Below are positions 1 through 7,684 of a stretch of DNA of 17,776 nucleotides, one piece after another; within the stretch, counting starts at the first letter, position 1; each line of letters begins with the position of its first letter. The position numbers were made by a program, and so were the translations under genes. Below the pieces are notes generated by a model. The model did not search any database. It was not told where the DNA came from and saw nothing but the letters and a program-made list of their open reading frames with translations. This DNA comes from Planctomicrobium piriforme (GTDB lineage Bacteria > Planctomycetota > Planctomycetia > Pirellulales > PNKZ01). Location of the stretch: NCBI GenBank assembly GCA_945877965.1, contig CAMCTH010000017.1, forward strand, positions 1-17,776. The letters are read 5' to 3'.

Positions 1-646
1 ATCGCGACGGTCGCGCGATCGTGCCGAGGACCGCAGCATCGTCGGCCAGGACCGTCGCCCAACTCTCGATGCCGTACTGCGTGCGGAGTTCGCCGAGTGC
101 GGCGGAGACGTCGCGACACGGCACGATCGGCAGTCCGTAGACTGTCGCCATCGAAACTCGCTGCACGCGGCGAGAAAAGGGATCGGCACATTTCGGCCCG
201 AGCACGATCGCCGCGACGCCGAAGCCGGCGGCCAAGCGGATGATCGCCCCCAAGTTCTCCGGGTCCTGCACGTCGGGGCAGACGACGATCGTCAGCGGTT
301 CGTTCGTCGTCGCGGCGAACACATCGCTCAACGTCGGCGACGGCATAGGTCGCCGACCGCACGCCAGGATGCCGCGATGAAAGTTGAAGCCGACGAGCGT
401 ATCGACGAGTTCGTCGGGAATGACGTACGCCGGCAATTCACGGGGCAGTAGCGACGCGAACGTTTCGACATACGACCGGCCGAGCAGTACGGAATCGACC
501 TGCAGGCCGCTGTCGAGCAACCGCCGCGTGAGTTTGTCTCCCTCGGCAATGAACATTCCGCGACGGGCCGTCTCGTTCGTCTGCTTGAGACTACGATACG
601 GATCGAGCCGCGGGTCGGTTAGGTCGTCGAGATCAATGCGCGCCAT
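1..646 (-). CDS. TrmH/SpoU-family RNA 2'-O-methyltransferase (C-terminus cut by window edge)
   Basis: The visible 215 residues match the SpoU (SPOUT) RNA ribose methyltransferase family, which transfers methyl from S-adenosylmethionine to a ribose 2'-OH in rRNA or tRNA. The N-terminal part (about 1-110) looks like the substrate-binding domain of RlmB/TsnR-type enzymes (MFIAEGDKLTRRLL near 31-44). SPOUT motif 1 is at about 127-137 (QDPENLGAIIR, with Asn131 and the likely catalytic Arg137). Motif 2 is around 155-175 (RRVSMATVYGLPIV-like). Motif 3, which forms the knot, would lie beyond position 1. The ATG at 644-646 was chosen because MARIDLDDLTDPRLDPYRSLK starts the domain naturally; no strong ribosome-binding site precedes it. 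It is the last visible gene of a tight run with the VOC protein (12-bp gap) and SGNH hydrolase. The exact RNA target cannot be told. Confidence 0.88.
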   Translation of the reverse strand, partial: MARIDLDDLTDPRLDPYRSLKQTNETARRGMFIAEGDKLTRRLLDSGLQVDSVLLGRSYVETFASLLPRELPAYVIPDELVDTLVGFNFHRGILACGRRPMPSPTLSDVFAATTNEPLTIVVCPDVQDPENLGAIIRLAAGFGVAAIVLGPKCADPFSRRVQRVSMATVYGLPIVPCRDVSAALGELRTQYGIESWATVLADDAAVLGTIARPSR

Positions 647-658
647 CTTCGGCCCAAG

Positions 659-994
659 CTACGACTTCACAAACGGCGAGTCGGAGTACTCCATGAACTC
701 CAGCACGGCGCCGTCGGACGAGAGATAAAAACCGACGCGTAAGCTCGGAATCGGCGTGAACGGTTCGATCAGCACCGGCATTCCCGCGGCGGCCAGCTCG
801 ATCGACTTCACCTTGTACGCAACATGCGGCTGGGTTCGCACCGGGCCCGTGACGGGACTATCCGGTTCGAATCGTAGCCATTCGATGTGATACGGATGCG
901 TGATGAAGTCGGTGATCCAAACTCGCGTGGCCGGCACGAACGTTTCGTTCGGCTGCGGCACGTCCGTAATCAGGCCGACATGCGAGAATTCCAT
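659..994 (-). CDS. VOC-superfamily (glyoxalase/dioxygenase fold) protein
   Basis: This 111-residue protein has the layout of a single vicinal-oxygen-chelate domain pair: an opening MEFSHVGLIT strand with His5, a central THPYHIEWLRF stretch, QPHVAYKV with His57, and a final GAVLEFMEY strand with Glu99. His5, Glu38 or His36, His57 and Glu99 sit where metal ligands of glyoxalase I-like proteins are found. That points to a metal-binding cytoplasmic enzyme or sensor, but the substrate is not readable from sequence. The start codon is 6 bp from the SGNH hydrolase stop, and a weak GAAGTAAG ribosome-binding site overlaps that stop, so translation is probably coupled. No signal peptide is seen. The family is likely; the activity is unknown. 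Confidence 0.72.
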   Translation of the reverse strand: MEFSHVGLITDVPQPNETFVPATRVWITDFITHPYHIEWLRFEPDSPVTGPVRTQPHVAYKVKSIELAAAGMPVLIEPFTPIPSLRVGFYLSSDGAVLEFMEYSDSPFVKS

Positions 995-1000
995 GACGGC

Positions 1001-2131
1001 TTACTTCAAAACTTTTTGAATGATCGGCGTCAGGATGTCGGCGTAGCGCATGAAGCCGAGATCGGTCGGATGCGAGCCGTCGACCGTGTCTTCGCCGTCC
1101 TCGCGAAGGAGTTGGTTTCCTTCGACGTAGGTCAGACCGGTGACGCCTTCGGACAACAGTTTTTCGTACTGCAGCTTGTAGGCGCGGCGGCTCGATTCGT
1201 TGCGGTCTTTGCGCGACGGCGTCCAATACGAGTCGGCATAGCTGCGATCCTCGACGAGGATAATCGGCGTCTCGGGGTGCGCTTTGCGCAACTCGCGGAC
1301 GAGCGGTGCGGTGCGAACCTTCGTCTCCGAGGCGTCGACGTTCGGCAGGCAGTCGAGGACATAGACGGCGGGATCGAGCTCGGCCAGCAGCTGCGCCATT
1401 TCGATTTCCATCTTGCCGTTGCCGGAGAAGCCGAGGTTGATAATCGGGCGTTCGAGGCGGCGACCGATGATCGACGATTGCGCCATGCCGGGACGCGAAG
1501 CGCAGGCTCCTTGCATGATGCTCGTGCCGTAGAAGACGACGGGCTTCTTCTTCAGGTCGACGGTCGTGCGAGCGATCTTCGCCGTTTCGGGCAACCCGAT
1601 CTCGACGACGTCGACGCCGTTGTACAACGGCAAGTAGAGCCGATATTCGCGGCTGCCCGGCGGCAACTCGCCGGCGATCCGCGCGCGGTTATCGATGTCC
1701 GACGGTCGGCCGCAACCGATCCAGCGCCAGGTGCCGTCGGCGGCTCGGCCGTAGAGATCGACGCCGCTGACGCCGGTTGCCGCCATATGGGGCATGGCGA
1801 GGCTCGGCTTGCGCAGTTTCCAATGGACGTCGATCGACGGCGTGTCGGCGACGAAATGGACGCAATGCCCCGCCGAACTCTGCGACAGATTCCAAACCGG
1901 TTCGCGGACGACCCCTTCGGCCTTGGCCGGCAAGCGATCGAAGAAACTCTTCACTTCGGTCCAGCCTTGCCCTTCGAGGTCCAGGTTCTTTGCGTCGTAC
2001 CAGCGGAGCGGTTTGCCCGGAAGGGTGGTGAACGGAATCGCCGTCGGCTCGGCGGCCGCAGCGACGTCGAACAGCGCAGGTAAAGCCAAGACGGCGGCGA
2101 GAAACAGGCGGCGTGAAGCAAGATATTTCAT
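1001..2131 (-). CDS. Secreted SGNH/GDSL hydrolase with GxDLY N-terminal domain
   Basis: This is a 376-residue exported esterase-type hydrolase. Residues 1-27 form a Sec signal peptide (MKYLASRRLFLAAVLALPALF then an Ala run). Residues about 35-190 form a beta-rich domain with the SGVDLYGR motif (122-129) typical of the Pfam GxDLY family. Residues about 195-376 are the SGNH hydrolase domain: YGTSIMQG with nucleophile Ser204, GFSGNGK (234-240), DCLPN (260-264) and a closing DGSHPTDLGF with Asp351 and His354. Related planctomycete and Bacteroidetes proteins are thought to act on acylated sugars; the substrate here is inferred only. An in-frame ATG lies 78 bp upstream (2209), but the 2131 start places the signal peptide at the terminus and has GGAG about 9 bp upstream. 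It heads the SGNH-VOC-TrmH run. Confidence 0.87.
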   Translation of the reverse strand: MKYLASRRLFLAAVLALPALFDVAAAAEPTAIPFTTLPGKPLRWYDAKNLDLEGQGWTEVKSFFDRLPAKAEGVVREPVWNLSQSSAGHCVHFVADTPSIDVHWKLRKPSLAMPHMAATGVSGVDLYGRAADGTWRWIGCGRPSDIDNRARIAGELPPGSREYRLYLPLYNGVDVVEIGLPETAKIARTTVDLKKKPVVFYGTSIMQGACASRPGMAQSSIIGRRLERPIINLGFSGNGKMEIEMAQLLAELDPAVYVLDCLPNVDASETKVRTAPLVRELRKAHPETPIILVEDRSYADSYWTPSRKDRNESSRRAYKLQYEKLLSEGVTGLTYVEGNQLLREDGEDTVDGSHPTDLGFMRYADILTPIIQKVLK

Positions 2132-2270
2132 GAGTTGCGGCTCCGATTCGATGTAATCTGCGGCGGGAAATTCAGCGTCGGCGGACGGGTGGTTTCGCAT
2201 TGTAAACACCGTCGCGAGGCGATGATAGCAACCGCCGTCGGGGACGCTCGTTCAACGGGGTTTGATTTTG

Positions 2271-2276
2271 TATAAT
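2271..2276 (+). promoter_or_regulatory. Candidate sigma-70-type -10 box for the peptidyl-prolyl isomerase gene
   Basis: A perfect TATAAT lies 48 bp before the isomerase start codon, in an AT-rich patch (TTTGATTTTGTATAATG) that stands out from GC-rich surroundings. No convincing TTGACA-like -35 box is present at 16-18 bp; TTCAAC at 2251-2256 is too close (14 bp). Transcription would begin near 2283. The 193-bp gap also has to hold the divergent SGNH hydrolase promoter, for which I see only a weak TACAAT on the minus strand at 2199-2204. Confidence 0.5.
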
Positions 2277-2324
2277 GACCGCATCGTTACGCCCGTCACT
2301 ATCGCCTACGGAGAGGATTTCATC

Positions 2325-2942
2325 ATGTTTCTGACCGGATCGTTCAGCTTGTGGCACTTGGTTGTTTTGCTCACGGTCGTCGGCTGCGCCGTCAGCAGCG
2401 GCGCGAAGGCCGAGGCGGCCGAAGAGTTGCCGCAAGTGCTGATCAAGACCAGCAAGGGTGACATTCTGATCGAGCTCTACGAAGATGAAGCGCCGAACAC
2501 GGTCGCCAACTTCGTGAACCTCGTCGAGAAGAAGTACTACAACGGCCTGATCTTCCATCGCGTGATCGACGGCTTCATGGCGCAGGGCGGCGATCCGACC
2601 GGCAGCGGCCGCGGCGGACCGGGCTACGCCATCGCCTGCGAATGCTACACGCCGGCCGCGCGTAAGCATCAGGCCGGCAGTCTGAGCATGGCTCACGCCG
2701 GTCGCGACACGGGCGGCTCGCAGTTCTTCCTGACGTTTGCCGCTACGCAACATCTCGACGGCAAGCACACCGTGTTCGGCCAAGTGATCCAAGGGATGGA
2801 CGTGCTCGACAAGCTAAACCGCGGCGATCGCTTCGCCAACGGCGTGCTGTCGCCGGACAAGGCCGACAAGATCATCGAGGCAACCGTGGTCAAGAAGCGG
2901 AACCACGAGTACACGCCGAAGACGCTGCCGTCGAATCGGTAG
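2325..2942 (+). CDS. Exported cyclophilin-type peptidyl-prolyl cis-trans isomerase
   Basis: This 205-residue protein is a single-domain cyclophilin that catalyses proline cis-trans isomerisation, here probably on proteins outside the cytoplasmic membrane. Residues about 38-195 carry the family signatures: FHRVIDGFMAQGGD (77-90, catalytic Arg79 and Gln87), GGSQFFLT (130-137) and LDGKHTVFGQV (144-154). The Trp that confers cyclosporin sensitivity in eukaryotic cyclophilins is His143 here, as is common in bacteria. A hydrophobic N-terminus (10-25) contains VVGC at 18-21, which fits a lipobox, so it may be a lipoprotein, although the n-region has no Lys or Arg. The start at 2325 was preferred to an in-frame ATG at 2262 because GGAGAGGA lies 7 bp upstream. 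It converges with the Tad operon. Confidence 0.92.
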   Translation: MFLTGSFSLWHLVVLLTVVGCAVSSGAKAEAAEELPQVLIKTSKGDILIELYEDEAPNTVANFVNLVEKKYYNGLIFHRVIDGFMAQGGDPTGSGRGGPGYAIACECYTPAARKHQAGSLSMAHAGRDTGGSQFFLTFAATQHLDGKHTVFGQVIQGMDVLDKLNRGDRFANGVLSPDKADKIIEATVVKKRNHEYTPKTLPSNR

Positions 2943-2946
2943 CGGC

Positions 2947-3038
2947 GAGACCGGAGACCAGAGACTAAAGACCGGAGATGGGAGACGACAGACTGGAATT
3001 TGCTCCGGTCTTCGGTCTCTCGTCTCCGGTCTCTTTTT
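2947..3038 (+). terminator. Long hairpin terminator made of opposed 7-bp tandem repeats
   Basis: Two 31-bp arms (2947-2977 and 3003-3033) are inverted repeats matching at 28 of 31 positions, separated by a 25-base loop and followed by TTTTT (3034-3038). On the plus strand this has the form of a factor-independent terminator for the isomerase gene. The left side is itself seven tandem 7-mers (2947-2995) close to GAGACCG, and the right side is four complementary 7-mers (3006-3033). The T run overlaps the TAA stop of tadC (3037-3039). There is no T run on the minus-strand side, so it terminates convincingly in one direction only. Confidence 0.8.
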
Positions 3039-3957
3039 AATTCCCCGGGTTGAACGTGCGGAAGAAGTTCCGCAGTTCGAGCAAGGCCGGGCCCCAGAGG
3101 ATGATCAACGCCGCCGGGGCAAGACAGAAGACGAGCGGGAACAGCAGCTTGATGCCCGCCTTGCTTGCCCGCTCGTCGGCCGATTGACGTTGCCGCGTTC
3201 GAATATCGTCGGCGAAGTCGCGGACCGCTTGGACCACGTTCGTGCCGAGACGTTCGGTCTGATGAATCAAGGCCGTCAGCGCCATGGTCTCCGGAATGTC
3301 GATCCGCTTGGCGAATTGCTTGAAAGCATCGCTGAGCGACGACATCTCGGCATGGCGGCGCACGATCTCGAACTCGATCGCCAAGTCGGGGTGCGCGACG
3401 TACAACTCGCGGCTCACTTGCCCCAGCGAGTCGTTCACGCCGAGACCGCCGGAGAGGCACATCGTCAGCATGTCGAACGCATCGGGCAAGGCGCGTTGAA
3501 TGCGATTCGTCCGAGCGCGGACTTGTTGCTTCAAGAACAGCCACGGCAGGATGTAGGCCAGGGCGGCGATCGCAAAACCCCAAACCAAGATCTGGGCCAG
3601 TAACTCGCTCCGTTCGGGACCGATCATCACGGCCGTGAGACCGGTGAACAGGATGACGCCGAGCGCCAGCACGTTGCGCAAGGCCAGGAACTCGCTGCGG
3701 GCCGAGGACTTGTAGTATCCGGCGCGGCGGAGATCGTGGGTGATCGAGTCTTCCGTCGTGCCGAGCAGCGGCAGTTGTTCGGCCAGCGCGTCGGTCAGGT
3801 CGCCGAAGACCGGATCGGTCGGCGTGTAGCCGCCGCCGACTTCGCCGGCCAACTGCGAGTCGAACGTCCCGCGCCAGCCGAGGACCAACGCCCGGATGAC
3901 GAACACCCCGGCGATGAAGGCGAAGAAGGCGGCGATGGTGATGATGTTGATGAGCAT
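3037..3957 (-). CDS. tadC: Tad pilus inner-membrane platform protein TadC
   Basis: A 306-residue type II secretion F-family (T2SSF) membrane protein. With TadB it forms the inner-membrane platform on which the TadA ATPase acts to polymerise Flp pilin. Membrane segments are visible near 4-25, 94-112, 123-142 and 271-290. The T2SSF domain spans roughly 157-287, with LPDAFDMLTMCLSGGLGVNDSLGQV at its start and the amphipathic ALIHQTERLGTNVVQAVRDFADDIR stretch. It is assigned as TadC rather than TadB because it is the second, last T2SSF gene of the operon and has the TadC-like ILPWLFLK...IQRALPDAFDML layout. It follows tadB by 24 bp. No clear Shine-Dalgarno sequence is seen. Its stop codon lies within the T run of the opposing terminator. 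Confidence 0.9.
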   Translation of the reverse strand: MLINIITIAAFFAFIAGVFVIRALVLGWRGTFDSQLAGEVGGGYTPTDPVFGDLTDALAEQLPLLGTTEDSITHDLRRAGYYKSSARSEFLALRNVLALGVILFTGLTAVMIGPERSELLAQILVWGFAIAALAYILPWLFLKQQVRARTNRIQRALPDAFDMLTMCLSGGLGVNDSLGQVSRELYVAHPDLAIEFEIVRRHAEMSSLSDAFKQFAKRIDIPETMALTALIHQTERLGTNVVQAVRDFADDIRTRQRQSADERASKAGIKLLFPLVFCLAPAALIILWGPALLELRNFFRTFNPGN

Positions 3958-3981
3958 CGGAGTATCGTTTCGTTATTCGCT

Positions 3982-4914
3982 TTAGTAGTCGTTGCGGAGC
4001 AGGCCGATGACCCAGGTCAGACCGACGATTTGCAGAACCGAGGCGATGGCCAGCAGCGCCCAACCGCCGGGGAGCACGAAGAACTGCCCCATGTAGTCGG
4101 GCTGAAAGAACATCATGTAAGTGAAGACGAACGGCCCGGCCATGGCGATCAGGATCGTCGCCATCCGGCTCGAACCGGTCGCGGCTTTGAACGATCGTTG
4201 AAAGCTCAACCGATCGCGGATGACGCCTGCCAGTCGTTCGAGCGTTTGGCCGAGGTTACCGCCGGTCCGGCGTTGCACGTTGAGCGCCGTGCTTAAGATG
4301 CGCATCTCCATGAGCGGCGCACGCTTGGTCATCGACTTCATCGCAGCCGGGACCGACAGTCCGAGTTCGAGATGCCGCGCGGCACGGCGCCATTCGACTC
4401 CGAGCGGGTCTTCCGTCGTGCGACCTGCGGCATCGACGGCCTGATCAAGCGTTTCGCCGGCGCGAACGGCCCGCGACATCATCTCCATCGAAGCCGGCAG
4501 TTGTTCGCGAATCTTGTTCAACCGCTGCTGACGGCTGACGACGTAGTAGACCCACGGGGCGACGAAGCCGAGGAGGAAGCCGAAGCAACCCATCGCCAGA
4601 TCGTCGCGCCAGACGAAGAGCCCGCCGCCGATCAAAAGCCCGCTGAACAACATCAGCAGGAACGCAACCTCGGGCTCGATATTCAATCCGCTTTGAAAGA
4701 TCGTATCGCGGAAGCGAAAGTCGAACCGCTCGGTGAAACCTTCGGGGGGCGTTTGATCGCCGGCCAACGGATGCGTCAGGACGAGCGGCCCCGTGTCGGC
4801 CTCGTTCTTCTCGCGATCGCGATTCGCGGCATTCAAGTCGCGCATAATCAAGTACGCCGCCGTGCCCAAGAGCGCGAGCAACAAGCCGACGTACAGGGTA
4901 AGCGTGGTGTCCAT
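3982..4914 (-). CDS. tadB: Tad pilus inner-membrane platform protein TadB
   Basis: A 310-residue T2SSF-family membrane protein, paralogous to its downstream neighbour and expected to pair with it as the pilus assembly platform. Hydrophobic segments lie near 5-24, 84-101, 107-126, 250-270 and 283-304. The T2SSF domain (about 140-268) opens with LPASMEMMSRAVRAGETLDQAV and contains the TadB-typical ALNVQRRTGGNLGQTLERLAGVIRDR stretch (210-235). It lies directly after cpaF/tadA with a 57-bp gap, the usual A-B-C order of Tad loci. A weak ribosome-binding site precedes the ATG at 4914. Full length and intact. Confidence 0.92.
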   Translation of the reverse strand: MDTTLTLYVGLLLALLGTAAYLIMRDLNAANRDREKNEADTGPLVLTHPLAGDQTPPEGFTERFDFRFRDTIFQSGLNIEPEVAFLLMLFSGLLIGGGLFVWRDDLAMGCFGFLLGFVAPWVYYVVSRQQRLNKIREQLPASMEMMSRAVRAGETLDQAVDAAGRTTEDPLGVEWRRAARHLELGLSVPAAMKSMTKRAPLMEMRILSTALNVQRRTGGNLGQTLERLAGVIRDRLSFQRSFKAATGSSRMATILIAMAGPFVFTYMMFFQPDYMGQFFVLPGGWALLAIASVLQIVGLTWVIGLLRNDY

Positions 4915-4971
4915 AGTTCGGAAAAGGGCTAAGGGACTATTTTTGTATGACTATGCGAGCCGCGACCACGA

Positions 4972-6297
4972 TTAGCTCTTGAAACGACGGGCCGTGAACA
5001 TGTCGTCCGGCACCGAGACGCCCGCCGCCTTGAAGCGGGTGAGGCATTGCGGACGATAGCCGGTGCAGAAGAACTCGCCGACCGCGCTGCCGCCGGCGTC
5101 GATGCCCGTCTGTTCGAAACCGAAAATGTCTTCGAGATGGTAATCGCCGTTGCGAACGCCGACGATTTCCGAGACCTGCATGATGCGGCGCGGTCCGCCT
5201 TTCAAACGCGAAGCATGCACCACCAAGTTGATGCCGGCGGCCGCATACTGGCGGATCACGCTGATCGGCAGTTCGATGCCGGTCATGGCGACCATCATTT
5301 CCAAGCGGGTCAACGCATCGCGCGACGAGTTGGCGTGGATGGTCGTCATCGAGCCTTCGTGGCCCGTGTTCATGGCTTGCAGCATGTCCCAAACTTCGGG
5401 ACCGCGGACTTCGCCGACGATGATGCGATCGGGACGCATACGCAAACTGTTGCGGACAAGATCGCGCTGCGCGATCGCCCCGACCCCTTCGGTGTTCGAC
5501 GGCCGCGTTTCCATGCGGATGCGGTGACGGTGTTGCAGAATAAGTTCCGCCGAGTCTTCGATCGTGATGATCCGCTCCCCTTCGGGAACGAATCGAGAGA
5601 AGGCGTTGAGCAACGTCGTCTTACCGGCACCGGTACCGCCGGAGAAGAGGATGCTGCACCGGGCGTCGACCGCCGCGGCGATGAACTTCACGATCTCCGG
5701 AATGACCGAACCGAAGCGGAGCAGGTCTTCCAACTGCAGCGGCTCGACGCCGAAGCGCCGAATCGAAAGCGTCGGGCCGTCGAGCGTCAGCGGCGGAATG
5801 ACCGCGTTCACGCGCGAGCCGTCCGGCAAACGGGCATCGACCATCGGGCTGCTCTCGTCGATCCGGCGACCGAGCTTGGCGACGATCTTTTGGATGATGC
5901 GAATCAGATGTTGGTCGTCGTGGAAGACGACGTCGGTCAGTTCCAAACGACCGCGACGTTCGACGTAGACCGTCTTGGCGTCGTTGACGAGGATATCCGT
6001 GATCGTCGGGTCCTTCATCAGCCGCTCCAACGGGCCGAGACCGAAGATCTCGTCCATCAGCTCGTCCATCAGACGAGTGCGGTCGATGCCGGCCGGCAGG
6101 TCTTTGCGCGAATTGAACGAGCTGGCGGCCAACGAACGAACTTCGTCGGTCAACTGCGTTTTGTTCACGCGGGTGAGCTTCGACAAGTCGAACGATTCGA
6201 CGAGCTGTTCGTGCAGCGACGCCTTCACCCGTTGAAATTCGTGTTCGACGGGATCAAACGCACGAGCGCCGTTGTTGTGTAAGACGGAGACGTTCAT
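4972..6297 (-). CDS. cpaF: Tad/Flp pilus assembly ATPase CpaF/TadA
   Basis: A 441-residue secretion-superfamily (VirB11/GspE-type) ATPase that should power assembly of Flp pili from the cytoplasmic face. The N-terminal part (about 25-200) is the CpaF-type domain (DEIFGLGPLERLMKDPTITDILVN; DARLPDGSRVNAVIPPL; TLSIRRF). The C-terminal RecA-like domain has a Walker A motif GGTGAGKTT (220-228, Lys226), an Asp box ITIEDSAEL (244-252), a Walker B motif RIIVGEVRG (291-299) and a His box NTGHEGSMTTIHAN (310-323). All catalytic motifs are intact. The start codon is 2 bp after the upstream tadG-like stop, with no ribosome-binding site of its own, which suggests translational coupling. Length is normal for CpaF; no extra N-terminal domain is present. 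Confidence 0.96.
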   Translation of the reverse strand: MNVSVLHNNGARAFDPVEHEFQRVKASLHEQLVESFDLSKLTRVNKTQLTDEVRSLAASSFNSRKDLPAGIDRTRLMDELMDEIFGLGPLERLMKDPTITDILVNDAKTVYVERRGRLELTDVVFHDDQHLIRIIQKIVAKLGRRIDESSPMVDARLPDGSRVNAVIPPLTLDGPTLSIRRFGVEPLQLEDLLRFGSVIPEIVKFIAAAVDARCSILFSGGTGAGKTTLLNAFSRFVPEGERIITIEDSAELILQHRHRIRMETRPSNTEGVGAIAQRDLVRNSLRMRPDRIIVGEVRGPEVWDMLQAMNTGHEGSMTTIHANSSRDALTRLEMMVAMTGIELPISVIRQYAAAGINLVVHASRLKGGPRRIMQVSEIVGVRNGDYHLEDIFGFEQTGIDAGGSAVGEFFCTGYRPQCLTRFKAAGVSVPDDMFTARRFKS

Positions 6298-6299
6298 GG

Positions 6300-7619
6300 C
6301 TATTGCGTCAGCTCCAATTTGGCGACCCAGGGATTCAAGAGCCCGTCGACGCCGGCCACGGCTTGGCCTGAGGCGAGCGTCGCGGGTTGTAAGATGATTT
6401 GCCAGTCTTGGCTCGAGCCGTCGTCGAGGCGGCGCACCGCAACGATCCGCGCGGCCGCAAAGCCGGTGAGTTTCCAGGCCGACTCGCCGTCGGGCTCGCC
6501 GAGCGGCCAGGCGCGAACCTGACCGACGACGTCCATCAAGCCGTACGGCACTTCTTCCGGTAGCGTCGTCTCGACGCCGACCGGCGTTCCGCCCGGTTGA
6601 GCGATCAGCGCTCCACCGTAGTCGCGAAGATCGCCGAGCGAGAGTCCTTCACGGCAACGGACCGGCCAGATGTACGAGAGGTTTTCTTCGTTAAACAGTT
6701 GCAGAGCGGCAAAGCGACCGGCCGATTGCGAAGCGTCATCTTCGGCGCCGGTCTTGGCCGCGTCTTCGACGTTCGCATCGTTTGGAGCCTTCGCTTCGGC
6801 AGCACCGTCGTTGGTTGCGGTGTCTTGCAGCGCCGGTTCCGCCGTCGCAGCCAGGGCCGAACCGCTGTTAAAAGTCAGCTCGGGAATGCCGTCGGGACCG
6901 GCCGTCACCGCGCCGCTGATCGGATCGACCGTGTAGAGATCGTTGGTTTCGGCATCGGCGAGTGCCTCGGCCTGTTCGAGCCAAGCGTTGAGTTCGGCGA
7001 TGAGCGGCATGAGCGGCGCTTTGACGCCCGGCTCGGCGCGGAAGCCGATCACACGGTGATCGAGCGACGCTTGCGCCGAGACCGCGACGTCGGTCGACGT
7101 CAGGCCGACGAGGCTTCCCATCCACAGCGTCACGCGATTGGAAACGTTGCGGCTCATCCGCGCCGTGATTCGGACCGTGTTCACGCCGTTCGTCGAGTTG
7201 AGCGTCGCGACGTCGATCGGTTGCCCAACCGGTCCGAGCGGATCGACGTGCCCCAGCACGATGTCACCCGTCGGCTTATTGTCGACGTTCGGATCGAGCT
7301 GCACTCGCTTGCCGTCGACGGGGTTGAGCTGCCCGAAACCGCAAGCTGCGATTCGCGCCGACATCTGATCGTCGCGCGAGTCGGGGCGGCCGTACAAGGC
7401 CCCTTCGTCCATGAGTTCCGCAGCGCCGGCCAGAGCCGAGGCCTTGCAGACGTTCCGCAACTGAGTCTGCAATTGTCGCAAGCGAATAACGTTCACGCCG
7501 AGTGCCAAGAACATCGACACGAAAACCAGCGTCATCAGCAACAGGCCGACGACCGCGCCGCGACGGCCGCGAGGCGGCGTCGTTCGGTTGTTCGCGGAAG
7601 TGGTTCGTTGCCGGTTCAT
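6300..7619 (-). CDS. TadG-like pilus assembly protein (TadE/G-type N-terminal anchor)
   Basis: A 439-residue protein with a basic N-terminus and the RRGAVVGLLLMTLVFVSMF membrane anchor (19-37) followed by LRQLQTQLRNVCKASALAGAAELM, which matches the TadE/G-like N-terminal domain of pilus minor components. The rest (about 70-439) is predicted extracytoplasmic and is not recognised. It includes an Ala/Asp/Glu-rich, probably unstructured stretch at about 250-305. No von Willebrand A domain with a DxSxS site is visible, although long TadG proteins often have one. The gene lies between cpaB and cpaF/tadA, where a secretin or tadZ often sits, so its role is inferred from fold and position. A weak GAGAA site lies just before the ATG at 7619. 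Confidence 0.78.
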   Translation of the reverse strand: MNRQRTTSANNRTTPPRGRRGAVVGLLLMTLVFVSMFLALGVNVIRLRQLQTQLRNVCKASALAGAAELMDEGALYGRPDSRDDQMSARIAACGFGQLNPVDGKRVQLDPNVDNKPTGDIVLGHVDPLGPVGQPIDVATLNSTNGVNTVRITARMSRNVSNRVTLWMGSLVGLTSTDVAVSAQASLDHRVIGFRAEPGVKAPLMPLIAELNAWLEQAEALADAETNDLYTVDPISGAVTAGPDGIPELTFNSGSALAATAEPALQDTATNDGAAEAKAPNDANVEDAAKTGAEDDASQSAGRFAALQLFNEENLSYIWPVRCREGLSLGDLRDYGGALIAQPGGTPVGVETTLPEEVPYGLMDVVGQVRAWPLGEPDGESAWKLTGFAAARIVAVRRLDDGSSQDWQIILQPATLASGQAVAGVDGLLNPWVAKLELTQ

Positions 7620-7684
7620 AGTTCTCAGCGCGGTTCTTCGTAGCTCGTCGTGATCAGGTCGTTCGCATCGCGTCGTCGGCCGGC

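Noticed and set aside
887..2083. Long plus-strand open frame (398 codons) opposite the SGNH hydrolase
   Set aside because: Its product is rich in Arg, Asp and Val with no recognisable motif, while the opposite strand encodes a signal peptide and complete SGNH motifs. Long antisense frames are expected in GC-rich DNA.
2693..4063. 456-codon minus-strand frame spanning the isomerase end, terminator and tadC
   Set aside because: It crosses a terminator hairpin and translates the heptad repeats into RDR/ETEDR-type sequence; tadC is in another frame with clear T2SSF features.
5047..6282. Long plus-strand open frame opposite the CpaF ATPase
   Set aside because: The minus strand has intact Walker A, Walker B, Asp and His boxes. 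The plus-strand product is Arg/Asp/His-rich and motif-free.
7491..7510. Minus-strand TTGGCACT resembling a sigma-54 -24 element inside the tadG-like gene
   Set aside because: The -12 dinucleotide is GA instead of GC at the required 10-bp spacing, and the site lies within coding sequence.
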